Shown here: positions 33,081 to 41,189 of the stretch, piece after piece | Layout of the letters: each line of letters opens with the position of its first letter | Numbering within the stretch: position 1 is the first letter of the stretch | Position numbers and translations under genes: made by a program | NCBI GenBank assembly: GCA_902799345.1 | Contig: CADBZW010000026.1 | Location: 1-55,234, forward strand | Direction: 5' to 3' | From: an uncultured Bacteroidia bacterium | Lineage (GTDB): Bacteria; Bacteroidota; Bacteroidia; Bacteroidales; F082 | DNA length: 55,234 bases | Notes under the pieces: generated by a model | The model's database searches: none | What the model was told of the DNA's origin: nothing | The model's input: only the letters and a program-made list of their open reading frames with translations

Positions 33081-34280
33081 TTAATTAGTTTTCAAAACAT
33101 CGACAAATTCCTTGGCGTAAGTCTTCAGTAGTCTGAATTTGTCTTGTCCCAATGATTGGGAACAGTCCAAGTTCAGCATGACGAGAGAACTATAATAATT
33201 GTTGGTAATCTCCGTGTTTCCCGATGAGGTGAACTCGGTGTTGTGACGCCAGACATTCGCGTTGGCGTTGTACTTCCACTCTTGCAAATGGGCAATGGTT
33301 TGGTTGTTGAACTCGCTATTGTCGGCATTTCCCATGCCTTCAAACTCGAAAACGGCAAAAGGAGGATTCATTTCCACGGCTGTTACCGTAGTTCCGCTTG
33401 TGCTTGTTACGCCTCTGTATTGCACATTGGTAAGTACACCTACACCATTGCTGTTTGTAATGTATACGCCTTCAATATACTTTTGGGATTGCAAGGCATC
33501 GTTTGGCTCAACGGTAGTAATGTCAAAGGTGAATCGCACTCGGGTATTGGGGTCGGGCGCAGGTGGACGCAAAGTCATGATAGCATTTGTGTTTTTTTCA
33601 TGCAACTTCTCAGCAATTTCCCTAAAAGCCTCGCGTACTTCATCAAAACTGGTCACATTGTGTACATAGGTGTCAAAGTCTTCGTCAGGTAAAGATGAAA
33701 TGCCGTTCAGGTTGTTCAAAAACACGGGAATATCGTAACTCTCTACATCATTGCCTTGAATACCGATAGTGTGAGCACCGATTTTCTTGGTGCCAATCTT
33801 TTCGTTTCTTATGCGTTGTGTCACCGCTTGGAGATATTCCGTTCCACTATTATAATTAGTATTCATCGTATATGAGCCTTCATCCAAACCATCAGTAAAG
33901 TTCACGATAGAGACATTAATCAAATCTTGTGGAATTCCATTTGAGGCAAGCATGTCAAGAGAGGTGTTCACCGCATGATAAAGCAGTGTGGCGCCGCCCA
34001 TTTCCAAACCATCAATGAAATCTTTTGTCTGCTGGATGGTCGCTGCATCAAGGCGGGTAATGGGTCTGGTGTAAAGCTGTTGGTTGAAACCGATGACACC
34101 AAGATACATACCAGCAGGAAGAGAGCCTCCATTACCACCGCTTCCGTTGCCCCCACCATTTCCGCCATTATTACCTCCATTGTTTGGATCATTCGGGTCA
34201 TCCGGTTTTGTGCATCCAGCGGCACAAAATACCGCTACCGTTAGCATTAAGGCCGCTAAAGCCTTCGTGAATTTCTTCAT
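33081..34280 (-). CDS. vWA-like lipoprotein
   Basis: A 399-aa lipoprotein (Cys23 in FCAAGC) with an Asn/Gly-rich linker of about 30 residues. A von Willebrand A-like domain follows: VNFTDGLDEGSY carries the second metal-site motif, while the usual first DxSxS appears as GVIGFNQQL, so metal binding is doubtful. The C-terminal 150 residues are beta-rich and unassigned. It is the first gene of a two-gene operon with the repeat lipoprotein, which suggests a surface complex. The leader upstream is unusually long (see 34281-34740). Confidence 0.8.
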   Translation of the reverse strand: MKKFTKALAALMLTVAVFCAAGCTKPDDPNDPNNGGNNGGNGGGNGSGGNGGSLPAGMYLGVIGFNQQLYTRPITRLDAATIQQTKDFIDGLEMGGATLLYHAVNTSLDMLASNGIPQDLINVSIVNFTDGLDEGSYTMNTNYNSGTEYLQAVTQRIRNEKIGTKKIGAHTIGIQGNDVESYDIPVFLNNLNGISSLPDEDFDTYVHNVTSFDEVREAFREIAEKLHEKNTNAIMTLRPPAPDPNTRVRFTFDITTVEPNDALQSQKYIEGVYITNSNGVGVLTNVQYRGVTSTSGTTVTAVEMNPPFAVFEFEGMGNADNSEFNNQTIAHLQEWKYNANANVWRHNTEFTSSGNTEITNNYYSSLVMLNLDCSQSLGQDKFRLLKTYAKEFVDVLKTN

Positions 34281-34740
34281 ATCTGTTGAGTTTTAATGTG
34301 ATTTCAAATCCTTTTGTTGGTCGACTCCTTAACCAACCGATTCAACCATCATTAAAACACAAAAGAAAAGCGCGGGAGTCAAAACCTTGCTTATCCCACC
34401 GCTTAGGCCTTCGCATTGCCTATCTCTCGAGGATAAACAATGCCGATGCCCACGCTTCGTTTATATATACAAATGTATATACGAAACAATGGACGTCGAA
34501 CATTGTCCTACCGTGCGAGAGAATTGAGTTTGCGAAGTTCAAGCGGTCGCAGATAAAACGTCAGTTCAACGTCTTTCCATTATGTTTGCCAAATGCATTT
34601 TGCGCGTTTGGCATTGCAAAGAAACGAAAAATAATTGAAACAAAGGTCTAAAAAGATGAAAATGTACTGTTTTGTAGACCAAAACAAAATCCAAGGCGAA
34701 GCAAAGCTCCCTCAAAAACAGAGAAATTGTGTAAAACATT
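34281..34740 (-). other. Gene-free stretch, probable long structured leader of the vWA operon
   Basis: About 460 bases without a convincing ORF. On the minus strand a TTTCTTTG box lies near 34611-34618, with TTTG about 16 bases further upstream, which would give a leader of about 330 bases. It contains a hairpin at 34413-34443 (GCATTG...CAATGC with an inner TATC/GATA stem), an A/T palindrome at 34459-34478 (TATATA...TGTATATA) and a TGCCAAA/TTTGGCA inverted repeat at about 34590-34606. I see no known riboswitch consensus. Confidence 0.4.
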
Positions 34741-34777
34741 CCGCAATTCAGGCAAAATCTTGTCTTGCGGATTTTTC
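34741..34777. terminator. Terminator of the recurrent CCGCAA family
   Basis: CCGCAA pairs with TTGCGG, the loop reads TTCAGGCAAAATCTTGTC and ATTTTTC follows. It lies 10 bases beyond the stop of the minus-strand AraC gene. Confidence 0.75.
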
Positions 34778-34787
34778 AATTCAAGTC

Positions 34788-35681
34788 TTATTTCCCCAAA
34801 TACTCGCTAGGCGTAAGCCCAGTCATCTTCTTGAAGAGGCGGGTGAAATGATGGGGAAAATCGAAGCCCAGGAGGCGCGAGGTCTCGCTGATGTTGTGGC
34901 CGTTCATGAGCAGGCTCTTGGCTTGGTTGATGACATAGTTGTGGATGTAGCCGATGGCCGTGCCGCCTGTCGCCTTGTGGACGATGTCGCCGAAATAACG
35001 CGACGAATAGGCCAGTTCCGAAGCGCAATAGGCAACGGTGGGCAAGCCTTGTGACAACTGTCGATTCTCGCGGAAATACTGTTGCAGCAGGTCGTGAAAG
35101 CGTTTCAAGAGGTCGCTGCCGCCATTATCTTCCTCAGAGAGTTGCCGCTGATAGATGCGGTTGCAGTATTCCAGTATCAGGTGCAGATAGCCCAACAGGA
35201 TGCTTCTGAGCGAGGGCGAGTCGTCGTGAGTCACCAACTCTTGCCGCATCTGGGCGAGCAGCTGTGTGATGCAGTCCCATTCGTCAGGCTCCATCCGAAG
35301 CGAGCCAGCGAAGAAATAAGAGAAATACTGATAGCGGTCTATCTGGCGTTCCAGTTCAGAGCCATGCAGCAGTTCGGGCGACCACAAAAGCGCCCATCCG
35401 CTCAGCGAGATGCGTTCCCCATTGTCTTCCAAGCCGCCAATCTGTCCAGGCTCCACGGCAATAATCGAGGCATCGCTCACCTGCAAGGTCTTCATGCCGT
35501 AAGAGAGGCCCTCAGGGAATTGGCGTTGGATAAAAAGTCCATAAACGCCGTAGTTGTTCAGGCTATGGCGGAAGGGAGCCAATTCGTCGAAGTGGATGAT
35601 GCTGATCAGCGGATGCAGCACAGGAGCCTCCACATATCGGACAAAGTCATTGGGACTATCAACTTTCAGGATCTTCTTCAT
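34788..35681 (-). CDS. AraC-family transcriptional regulator
   Basis: A 297-aa regulator: a sensing half with FIQRQFPEGLSYGM and LSGWALLWSPELLHGS, then a double helix-turn-helix (ASELAYSSRYFGDIVHKATG; SRLLGFDFPHHFTRLFKKMTG). This AraC subtype borders flavodoxin, oxidoreductase and hydrolase genes in many genomes. It is divergent from the cyclophilin-like/hydrolase/acetyltransferase unit and probably controls it. The frame is open to 35699, but the ATG at 35681 lies seven bases behind a TACCTTTG box, which implies an almost leaderless mRNA. Confidence 0.9.
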   Translation of the reverse strand: MKKILKVDSPNDFVRYVEAPVLHPLISIIHFDELAPFRHSLNNYGVYGLFIQRQFPEGLSYGMKTLQVSDASIIAVEPGQIGGLEDNGERISLSGWALLWSPELLHGSELERQIDRYQYFSYFFAGSLRMEPDEWDCITQLLAQMRQELVTHDDSPSLRSILLGYLHLILEYCNRIYQRQLSEEDNGGSDLLKRFHDLLQQYFRENRQLSQGLPTVAYCASELAYSSRYFGDIVHKATGGTAIGYIHNYVINQAKSLLMNGHNISETSRLLGFDFPHHFTRLFKKMTGLTPSEYLGK

Positions 35682-35688
35682 CGTGGGG

Positions 35689-35696
35689 CAAAGGTA
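35689..35696 (-). promoter_or_regulatory. -7 box abutting the AraC start
   Basis: Minus-strand TACCTTTG with only seven bases to the ATG at 35681. Confidence 0.6.
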
Positions 35697-35814
35697 CAAT
35701 AAAAATGGGAAAATTTAGGAAAAATGGTATTATTATTTGCAAATATCCTATAAATTCAGCGGAATTGGTATATATACAGCCAATTTGTGTAATACCTCTA
35801 TTAAAAAACAAGTG

Positions 35815-35822
35815 TACTTTTG
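35815..35822 (+). promoter_or_regulatory. -7 box for the cyclophilin-like/hydrolase unit
   Basis: TACTTTTG followed by CAAT, 25 bases before the ATG at 35848. The 118 bases between this box and the divergent AraC box would hold the AraC site. Confidence 0.65.
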
Positions 35823-35847
35823 CAATCGGATTTAGAATTAGGCCTAA

Positions 35848-36426
35848 ATGAAAAAGATGCTTTGGTTATTTGCAGCAATACTGATTACGGGTTGCTCTAA
35901 GAACAGCGAGTCTTTTGCGCAGACAATGGAAGAGAAAATGTATATCACCATAGGAGACGAGACGCATACCGTCACAATGGAAGACAATGTCGGCACGCGC
36001 GCCTTGGTAGCCGCATTGCAAACGGACAACATCACCTACCTGGCACACGACTACGGCAACTTCGAGAAGGTGGGCTATGTCGGGCAGTCATTCCCGACGG
36101 CAGATCATCAAACCACCACTTCTGCGGGCGACCTTGTGTTATACAACGGCGACAACATCTGTATTTTCTATGGCAGCAATTCGTGGTCCTATACGCGCAT
36201 CGGCAAACTCGACAACCTATCGGCTGACGAGGTGCGTCGGTTCGTCAAGGCAGGTGAAGGCGAGGTAAGCGTCACACTTTCCTTGCAGCCCATCCATACT
36301 GGAATCCAAGAACTTACTCCTGATGAAAACAACGATGGAACATCCTACACCATTACGGGACAGATTGCGCCAAAAGGCTACAAAGGCATAGTGATTCAAA
36401 ACGGGAAAAAAAGAATAAATCAATGA
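35848..36426 (+). CDS. Cyclophilin-like fold lipoprotein
   Basis: A 192-aa lipoprotein (Cys16 in LITGC). The domain matches the cyclophilin-like family of small beta barrels: MYITIGDETHTVTMEDN, then DYGNFEKVGYVGQSFP, GDLVLYNGDNICIFYGSNSW and IGKLDN. Members are usually cytosolic and sit beside AraC regulators and flavodoxins; prolyl isomerase activity has not been shown for them. The extra C-terminal 25 residues after TSYTITGQ are beta-strand-like. The hydrolase follows after 4 bases. Confidence 0.85.
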   Translation: MKKMLWLFAAILITGCSKNSESFAQTMEEKMYITIGDETHTVTMEDNVGTRALVAALQTDNITYLAHDYGNFEKVGYVGQSFPTADHQTTTSAGDLVLYNGDNICIFYGSNSWSYTRIGKLDNLSADEVRRFVKAGEGEVSVTLSLQPIHTGIQELTPDENNDGTSYTITGQIAPKGYKGIVIQNGKKRINQ

Positions 36427-36430
36427 TATC

Positions 36431-37552
36431 ATGAAAAAAATTCTCATCCTTGCAGCAGTGGCAACACTCATGACCGCCTGCAACAACCAACCGCAAACAA
36501 CAGAAACAGAAGAAACAAAAGAACCCAAAGAAGAAATGAAGCAAGAACTGAACCTCACGCAGGAGTGGGACAAGGTGTTCCCGCTGAGCGACAAAGTGAG
36601 CCACCGCAAGGTGACGTTTGAAACCCAATACGGCCTGACGTTGGCAGCAGATCTTTACACGCCGAAGGATGCAGAAGGCAAATTGGCGGCCATCGCCGTG
36701 AGTGGGCCTTTTGGTGCCGTCAAGGAGCAGTCGAGCGGCCTATACGCTATGAAGATGGCAGAGCGTGGCTTCGTGGCACTGGCCTTCGACCCGTCCTTTA
36801 CTGGTGAGAGCAGCGGTGAACCTCGTCGCACGGCCTCGCCCGACATCAACACCGAAGATTTCATGGCGGCAGTTGATTTCCTGTCGAAACTGGACAACGT
36901 AGATGCCGAACGCATCGGCATCATCGGTATCTGTGGCTGGGGTGGTATCGCCCTCAACGCTGCCGCCACCGACACCCGCATCAAGGCTACCGTGGCCTCC
37001 ACGATGTACGACATGACCCGCATCAGCGGCAACGGTTACTACGACAGCGAAGACAAAGAAGAGTCGCGCCACGCTGCCCGCGAGGCCATGGGCAAGCAAC
37101 GCCTCTCCGACCCAACGGCAATGGCTGGCGGTGTCATCGACCCGCTGCCTGATGAGGTTCCGCAGTTTGTGAAAGATTACCATGCTTATTACAAGACCCC
37201 GCGCGGCTATCACAAGCGCAGCGGCAACAGCAACGACGGCTGGCGCGTCATCGGCACGCAGGCTTACGCCAATGCTCGTTTCCTCTATTACATCAACGAG
37301 ATCCGCTCTGCCGTCCTTGTGATGCATGGTGAGGAAGCCCACTCGCGCTATTTCGGCGAGGCCGCTTACAAATACATGGTTGAAGGCCAGGCAGAAGGCT
37401 ACAACTTCATCGGCAAGCCGAATCCCAACCCCGAAAACAAGCAACTGCTCATCATCCCAGGTGCCACCCACTGCGACCTTTACGACGGTGGCGAGGGCAA
37501 TTACATTCCGTGGGATACATTGGCGGAATTTTTCACTAAAAACCTGAAATAA
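36431..37552 (+). CDS. Lipoprotein dienelactone-hydrolase-like enzyme with Cys nucleophile
   Basis: A 373-aa alpha/beta hydrolase with a lipoprotein signal (Cys17 in LMTAC) and a Glu/Thr-rich linker. The fold is marked by AVSGPFGAVKEQ, FDPSFTGESSGEPR, the nucleophile elbow GICGWGG and PGATHCDLYDG, where the catalytic His lies. Cys occupies the nucleophile position, as in dienelactone hydrolase, instead of Ser. The truncated cytosolic relative at 29016 has the same GICG. The acetyltransferase gene follows after 6 bases. The substrate is unknown. Confidence 0.87.
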   Translation: MKKILILAAVATLMTACNNQPQTTETEETKEPKEEMKQELNLTQEWDKVFPLSDKVSHRKVTFETQYGLTLAADLYTPKDAEGKLAAIAVSGPFGAVKEQSSGLYAMKMAERGFVALAFDPSFTGESSGEPRRTASPDINTEDFMAAVDFLSKLDNVDAERIGIIGICGWGGIALNAAATDTRIKATVASTMYDMTRISGNGYYDSEDKEESRHAAREAMGKQRLSDPTAMAGGVIDPLPDEVPQFVKDYHAYYKTPRGYHKRSGNSNDGWRVIGTQAYANARFLYYINEIRSAVLVMHGEEAHSRYFGEAAYKYMVEGQAEGYNFIGKPNPNPENKQLLIIPGATHCDLYDGGEGNYIPWDTLAEFFTKNLK

Positions 37553-37558
37553 AGCAAG

Positions 37559-38095
37559 ATGGACGAACGACCCACAGGAAAGACCTACGTCGGCAGCGAT
37601 GAACTCTATGCCGATGTGCAGCGTTGCATGAAACTGGTTGCCGAGATGAACACCGGCTACCACACCGAGGCCGAGGTGCGTGCGTACCTGCGACAAATCA
37701 CAGGCTCCGACATCGACGACACCGTGCGTGTGTTTCCGCCGTTCAACATCAACTACGGCAAGAAGACCACTTTCGGCAAGGACAGTTTCGTCAACTTCGG
37801 CTGCACCTTTTTGGCACTTGGTGGCATCACGATTGAGGAAGGCGTTTTCATTGCGCCTCATGTGGTTTTGGCCTCAGAATACCATCCCGAAGATCCTGAA
37901 ACAAGACATTCGTTGCTCACCAAGCCCATCGTCATCAAGAAGAACGCCTGGATTGGTGCCAACGCCACGATATTGGCGGGTGTCACCATCGGCGAAAACG
38001 CCATCGTGGCCGCCGGTGCCGTGGTGGGAAAGGATGTCCCCGACAACACCATCGTGGGTGGCGTCCCTGCCAAGGTGATTAGGATAATCAAATAA
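37559..38095 (+). CDS. Left-handed beta-helix O-acetyltransferase
   Basis: A 178-aa sugar-acetyltransferase-type protein. Hexapeptide turns begin around [12 protein letters not shown] and end with [29 protein letters not shown] and [12 protein letters not shown]. The active-site region reads ASEYHPEDP. It ends the cyclophilin-like/hydrolase operon and is followed by a terminator of the recurrent family. It is similar to 24280-24813, which heads another redox operon, so such an enzyme may be a standing part of these units. Confidence 0.87.
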   Translation: MDERPTGKTYVGSDELYADVQRCMKLVAEMNTGYHTEAEVRAYLRQITGSDIDDTVRVFPPFNINYGKKTTFGKDSFVNFGCTFLALGGITIEEGVFIAPHVVLASEYHPEDPETRHSLLTKPIVIKKNAWIGANATILAGVTIGENAIVAAGAVVGKDVPDNTIVGGVPAKVIRIIK

Positions 38096-38116
38096 GAGAC
38101 AAAGTGAAACGACGGA

Positions 38117-38156
38117 ATCCGCAATTCAAGCGAAGGCTTGGGGTGCGGTTTTTTTG
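38117..38156 (+). terminator. Terminator of the recurrent family, directly followed by a promoter
   Basis: ATCCGCA pairs with TGCGGTT, the loop reads ATTCAAGCGAAGGCTTGGGG and seven Ts follow. The next base begins the TACCTTTG box. Confidence 0.8.
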
Positions 38157-38164
38157 TACCTTTG
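38157..38164 (+). promoter_or_regulatory. -7 box of the broken cat-like gene
   Basis: TACCTTTG lies directly after the preceding terminator's T run, 16 bases before ATG 38181. Confidence 0.6.
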
Positions 38165-38180
38165 CGGCAAAACGACAGAA

Positions 38181-38674
38181 ATGAAGAAAGAGATTGACCC
38201 TAAAGAATCACCGCGCGGACGGGCGTTTGAGCTGTGGAAAACGGCTGGCATGCCGAAAGTGACGATAGTCAAAACCTTCTGTACGACCAGTTGGCAGTGA
38301 TGACTGTCGTGAAGACCTTGAACGGTGACGCCCACCTTTGTGACATTCCGTTTTCAGCGGATCTTCGCCAGTTCAATGAAGATTATTTGCGCTTGACGCG
38401 CCAGGTACACGAAACAAACGAAGACCACCTTCTTGGTGACGACTATATGGCTATCGACACCTCGGCCTTGGCAGAATGCGAGATTGACGGTGTGGTGAGT
38501 GTCTATTCCGAGCTGTTCACCAATCCCTTCTTGGCTTGGGGCAAATACCATCAAGGGCTGTTCAAAACGACATTGCCCATCTCGTTCCAGTTTCATCATG
38601 CCCAGATGGACGGCTTCGAAGCCGCCCGTTTTCTCAACGGCCTTCAGGAGGTGATCTACAAACTGAATATTTGA
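38181..38674 (+). pseudogene. Internally deleted chloramphenicol acetyltransferase-like gene
   Basis: The frame from ATG 38181 gives the Cat-like N-terminus (MKKEIDPKESPRGRAFELW) and stops after about 39 codons. A second frame from about 38270 gives the rest (LLYDQLAVMTVVKT, CDIPFSADLRQFNEDYLRLT) to the active-site HHAQMDG and the stop at 38674. Roughly 45-50 codons between the two are missing and the frame is broken. The junction word CAAAACCTT fits both flanks, suggesting deletion between short direct repeats. In intact relatives HH...DG carries the catalytic His. Confidence 0.75.
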
Positions 38675-38739
38675 TTGTTTGTTGATGATTTTCTGCCAAC
38701 AATCTTTCTTTCAATGTTTTTCAGCTTAACTATTATTCT

Positions 38740-38747
38740 TATCTTTG
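38740..38747 (+). promoter_or_regulatory. -7 box for the MBL-rubredoxin gene
   Basis: TATCTTTG followed by CAC, 18 bases before ATG 38766. Confidence 0.7.
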
Positions 38748-38765
38748 CACTTTCGCTAAATATTT

Positions 38766-39713
38766 ATGTATATGGACATCAAAGCAGTAAAATTCAGAAA
38801 AGACGGGTTCTATACCCAGCCCTTTGCCTTTGGCGGCGAGGAAGGCCCCGATAAGTTCGACCGCAACATCCGCTATCGCGGCAGCTTGCAGAACTATGTG
38901 ATTGACACGGGCTCGGAGGTTATTTTGGTGGATACTGGTCTCCCTGCTGGCACACCGGAGGAAAACCCCGACGAGAACTCGCTTGCTTTCACCGGCAAGG
39001 ACATCTGCAGCTATATGGATGCCTTGGCCGCTTTGGGTTACAAGCCCGAACAAGTGACCAAAATCCTGCTCACGCATAAGCATGCTGACCATTCAGGCGA
39101 ACTCCGTTCGTTCCCGAATGCGAAGATCTATGTGAATGCCGACGAAATGCAGGCAGCCGAGTTGCAGGGCTTACCCAACCTGGTGCCAGTGACCTTCACC
39201 GATGGGGCATATCACAACTTCCCCGATAGTCAGAAGATCTGTGACGGTGTGTGGTTTATCAAGGCCAAAGGGCACACCAATGGCAACAGCCTCGTGATTG
39301 CTGAGAACGAAGGTCTATACTATATGTTCCAAGGCGACATCACATACGTGGATGAGGCTCTTTATGAGAACAAACTTTCGGTGGTGTATGATGACCTGTC
39401 AGCCGCCCGCGAGACCTTGGACCGCGTGCGCGAGTTCGTACGCAATAATCCCACGGTTTATCTATCCACTCACTCGCCACAAGGCTATGAGAACTTGGAA
39501 GCCAAACGCGTGATGGACATCGACCACCCCGTGCCAACCACCCTTGCCGAAGTGAAATTCACAAAAAAAGAAGCCTCTGGCAAATACATCTGCTCCATCT
39601 GCGGTTATGTCTATGACCCCGCTGAGCACGATGGCGTGGCCTTCGAAGACCTTCCCGACGACTGGAAATGCCCGCGCTGCAAGCAAGGCAAGGAGAAGTT
39701 CAATAAGGCGTGA
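38766..39713 (+). CDS. MBL-fold hydrolase fused to C-terminal rubredoxin
   Basis: A 315-aa protein. Residues 1 to about 255 are a metallo-beta-lactamase-fold hydrolase with HxHxDH in [17 protein letters not shown] before it and GHTNGN after it. Residues from about 272 are a rubredoxin with iron ligands CSICGY and CPRCK and the typical PEDLPDDW-like core ([11 protein letters not shown]). A rubredoxin joined to an MBL fold recalls flavo-diiron proteins, but no flavodoxin domain is present and the MBL motif is of the hydrolase type. It has no signal peptide. A redox-coupled lactonase or an oxygen/NO-linked enzyme are both possible. A second ATG at 38772 is an alternative start. Confidence 0.88.
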   Translation: MYMDIKAVKFRKDGFYTQPFAFGGEEGPDKFDRNIRYRGSLQNYVIDTGSEVILVDTGLPAGTPEENPDENSLAFTGKDICSYMDALAALGYKPEQVTKILLTHKHADHSGELRSFPNAKIYVNADEMQAAELQGLPNLVPVTFTDGAYHNFPDSQKICDGVWFIKAKGHTNGNSLVIAENEGLYYMFQGDITYVDEALYENKLSVVYDDLSAARETLDRVREFVRNNPTVYLSTHSPQGYENLEAKRVMDIDHPVPTTLAEVKFTKKEASGKYICSICGYVYDPAEHDGVAFEDLPDDWKCPRCKQGKEKFNKA

Positions 39714-39719
39714 ATAGCT

Positions 39720-39773
39720 ATCAGCTTTCAGCCGTCAGCTATCAGCTTGGTAGCAACGAGGCTGAAAGCTGAT
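39720..39773. repeat. Palindromic intergenic repeat (ATCAGCTTTCAGCC hairpin)
   Basis: ATCAGCTTTCAGCC (39720-39733) and GGCTGAAAGCTGAT (39760-39773) are perfect complements. The same words recur around them (GTCAGCTATCAGC, GCTGACTGCTGAC) up to 39788. It is probably a dispersed repeat that also ends the upstream transcript. Confidence 0.7.
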
Positions 39774-39818
39774 TGCTGACTGCTGACAGCCAAAAACCGC
39801 ATCTAAACAATTCTGTTC

Positions 39819-40472
39819 ATGGTCTTAAACTACCAAATTTCCAGTCCAGAGACGATGGAGCGAGCCATTTGCGAGCTAGGCATCGTCCCGTTTTTCACCA
39901 GCGCCATCTCGGGCTATTCCATCAAGGAACTCACCCAGCCGGGGTTTTGGTTTGACGGCGAGGAGGACTCGCTCGGGCCGTGGGACTGGAAGATCGACTG
40001 CCTCCAAAACGGCGGCATCGCCTACGGGAAGTTCCTCTGCGGTGGAAAAGCCGCCTTCGCAACCATTCCTTTTTACCGCGAACTGATGAACATCCGCTGT
40101 GCCACGACAACGCCCGATAAGAACGGCGAGCGCATCATGGAGTATCTCGAAAAGCAAGGCAGCATCACCATCAAGGAGGTGCGCGCTTTACTTGGCGTGA
40201 AGAAAGGCCAAGCCGATGCGGCTATAGGCAAGCTGATGCAACAGTGTCGTGTCGTCACGGGAGCCATCGAACGGGTGTATCGAGGGCCCGAACAGGTTTA
40301 CAACGGCTGGCAGGTGTCGTATTTCTGCACACCTGAGTCGCTCTTCGAAGACTTCACCACGCTCCACACCGACCGCACCCCCGAGGAGTCGCTGGAGTTT
40401 TTAGTCGACCACATCACGAAACTGACGGATGGAATGGCTTCTCGGAAGCAGGTTTTAAAGGTGCTGAAATAA
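39819..40472 (+). CDS. AlkZ/YcaQ-related winged-helix protein
   Basis: A 217-aa protein with the opening VPFFTSAISGYSIKELTQPGFWF and GPWDWK, found in short proteins annotated as AlkZ-related. A winged-helix block follows (SITIKEVRALLGVKKGQADAAIGKLMQQC). AlkZ/YcaQ glycosylases remove bulky or cross-linked bases. These short relatives lack most of that enzyme and have no known activity. It may respond to alkylation damage, which would fit the ClbS-like gene elsewhere in the window, but this is inference. The gene stands alone between a palindromic repeat and the lipoprotein peroxidase. Confidence 0.65.
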   Translation: MVLNYQISSPETMERAICELGIVPFFTSAISGYSIKELTQPGFWFDGEEDSLGPWDWKIDCLQNGGIAYGKFLCGGKAAFATIPFYRELMNIRCATTTPDKNGERIMEYLEKQGSITIKEVRALLGVKKGQADAAIGKLMQQCRVVTGAIERVYRGPEQVYNGWQVSYFCTPESLFEDFTTLHTDRTPEESLEFLVDHITKLTDGMASRKQVLKVLK

Positions 40473-40498
40473 CTATAAAATCTTAATCCTAATTCAAT

Positions 40499-41176
40499 AT
40501 GAAAAAACTATTCTTTCTCGCAGCAGTGGCACTAATGATGGCTACGGGCTGCAACAACCAGAACAACAAGACCGCACAAGTTGCGGCAGAACCTGAGCCT
40601 GTGGTCGAGCAGGCCAGTGGCATCTATGACATCACGGTAAAAGACATGGACGGAAGCGATGTGTCGTTGGCCAACTACAAAGGCAAGGTGCTGCTCATCG
40701 TCAACGTGGCCAGCAAGTGCGGACTGACTCCGCAGTACGAAGGCCTTGAGGCCCTTTATCAAAAGTACAAGGACCAAGGTCTGGAGATTCTTGGTTTCCC
40801 CTGCAACCAATTCTTGGGTCAAGAGCCTGGCACCAACGAGGAGATCCAAGGTTTCTGCTCGCTAAACTACAACGTCACCTTCCCGCTGTTCGACAAGATT
40901 GATGTCAACGGTGAGGCTGAGAGCCCACTCTACACCTACCTCAAGAAAGAAGCACCTTTCCAGGGCTATCCCGAGGGCACCGAGGAGTTTGCCGCGCAAC
41001 TCGACCAAATCCACCAAAAGACCGGCACTGGCTTCGATCAAGGCGATGCCATCCGCTGGAACTTCGGCAAGTTCCTGGTCTCCAAAGACGGCAAGACCAT
41101 CCTCCGCTTCGAGCCAATGGTGACGCCTGACATGATGGAGGAAGACATACAGGAGTTTTTGAAAGTCAATGAATAA
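40499..41176 (+). CDS. Lipoprotein glutathione peroxidase-family (thiol) peroxidase
   Basis: A 225-aa peroxidase with a lipoprotein signal (Cys18 in MATGC) and a Gln/Glu/Ala-rich linker of about 22 residues. The catalytic domain has Cys74 in NVASKCG, FPCNQF, Cys120 in GFCSLNYN and the WNFGKF active-site Trp-Asn, spaced exactly as in the cytosolic gene at 47-595. It carries an insertion of about 20 residues (FAAQLDQIHQKTG region). Peroxide would be reduced outside the cytoplasm, so an exported thiol reductant is needed. The lipoprotein flavodoxin follows after 13 bases. Confidence 0.92.
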   Translation: MKKLFFLAAVALMMATGCNNQNNKTAQVAAEPEPVVEQASGIYDITVKDMDGSDVSLANYKGKVLLIVNVASKCGLTPQYEGLEALYQKYKDQGLEILGFPCNQFLGQEPGTNEEIQGFCSLNYNVTFPLFDKIDVNGEAESPLYTYLKKEAPFQGYPEGTEEFAAQLDQIHQKTGTGFDQGDAIRWNFGKFLVSKDGKTILRFEPMVTPDMMEEDIQEFLKVNE

Positions 41177-41189
41177 AATTTGATTCAAA

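Noticed and set aside
34281-34740. Known riboswitch in the long leader
   Set aside because: I could not find the core words of cobalamin, TPP, FMN, SAM or preQ1 riboswitches on the minus strand.
36740-37861. 373-codon open frame on the minus strand
   Set aside because: It is antisense to the hydrolase and acetyltransferase genes, has no recognisable motif and spans a real gene boundary.
38766-39713. Flavo-diiron protein
   Set aside because: The metal motif is HxHxDH of hydrolases and no flavodoxin domain lies between the MBL fold and the rubredoxin.
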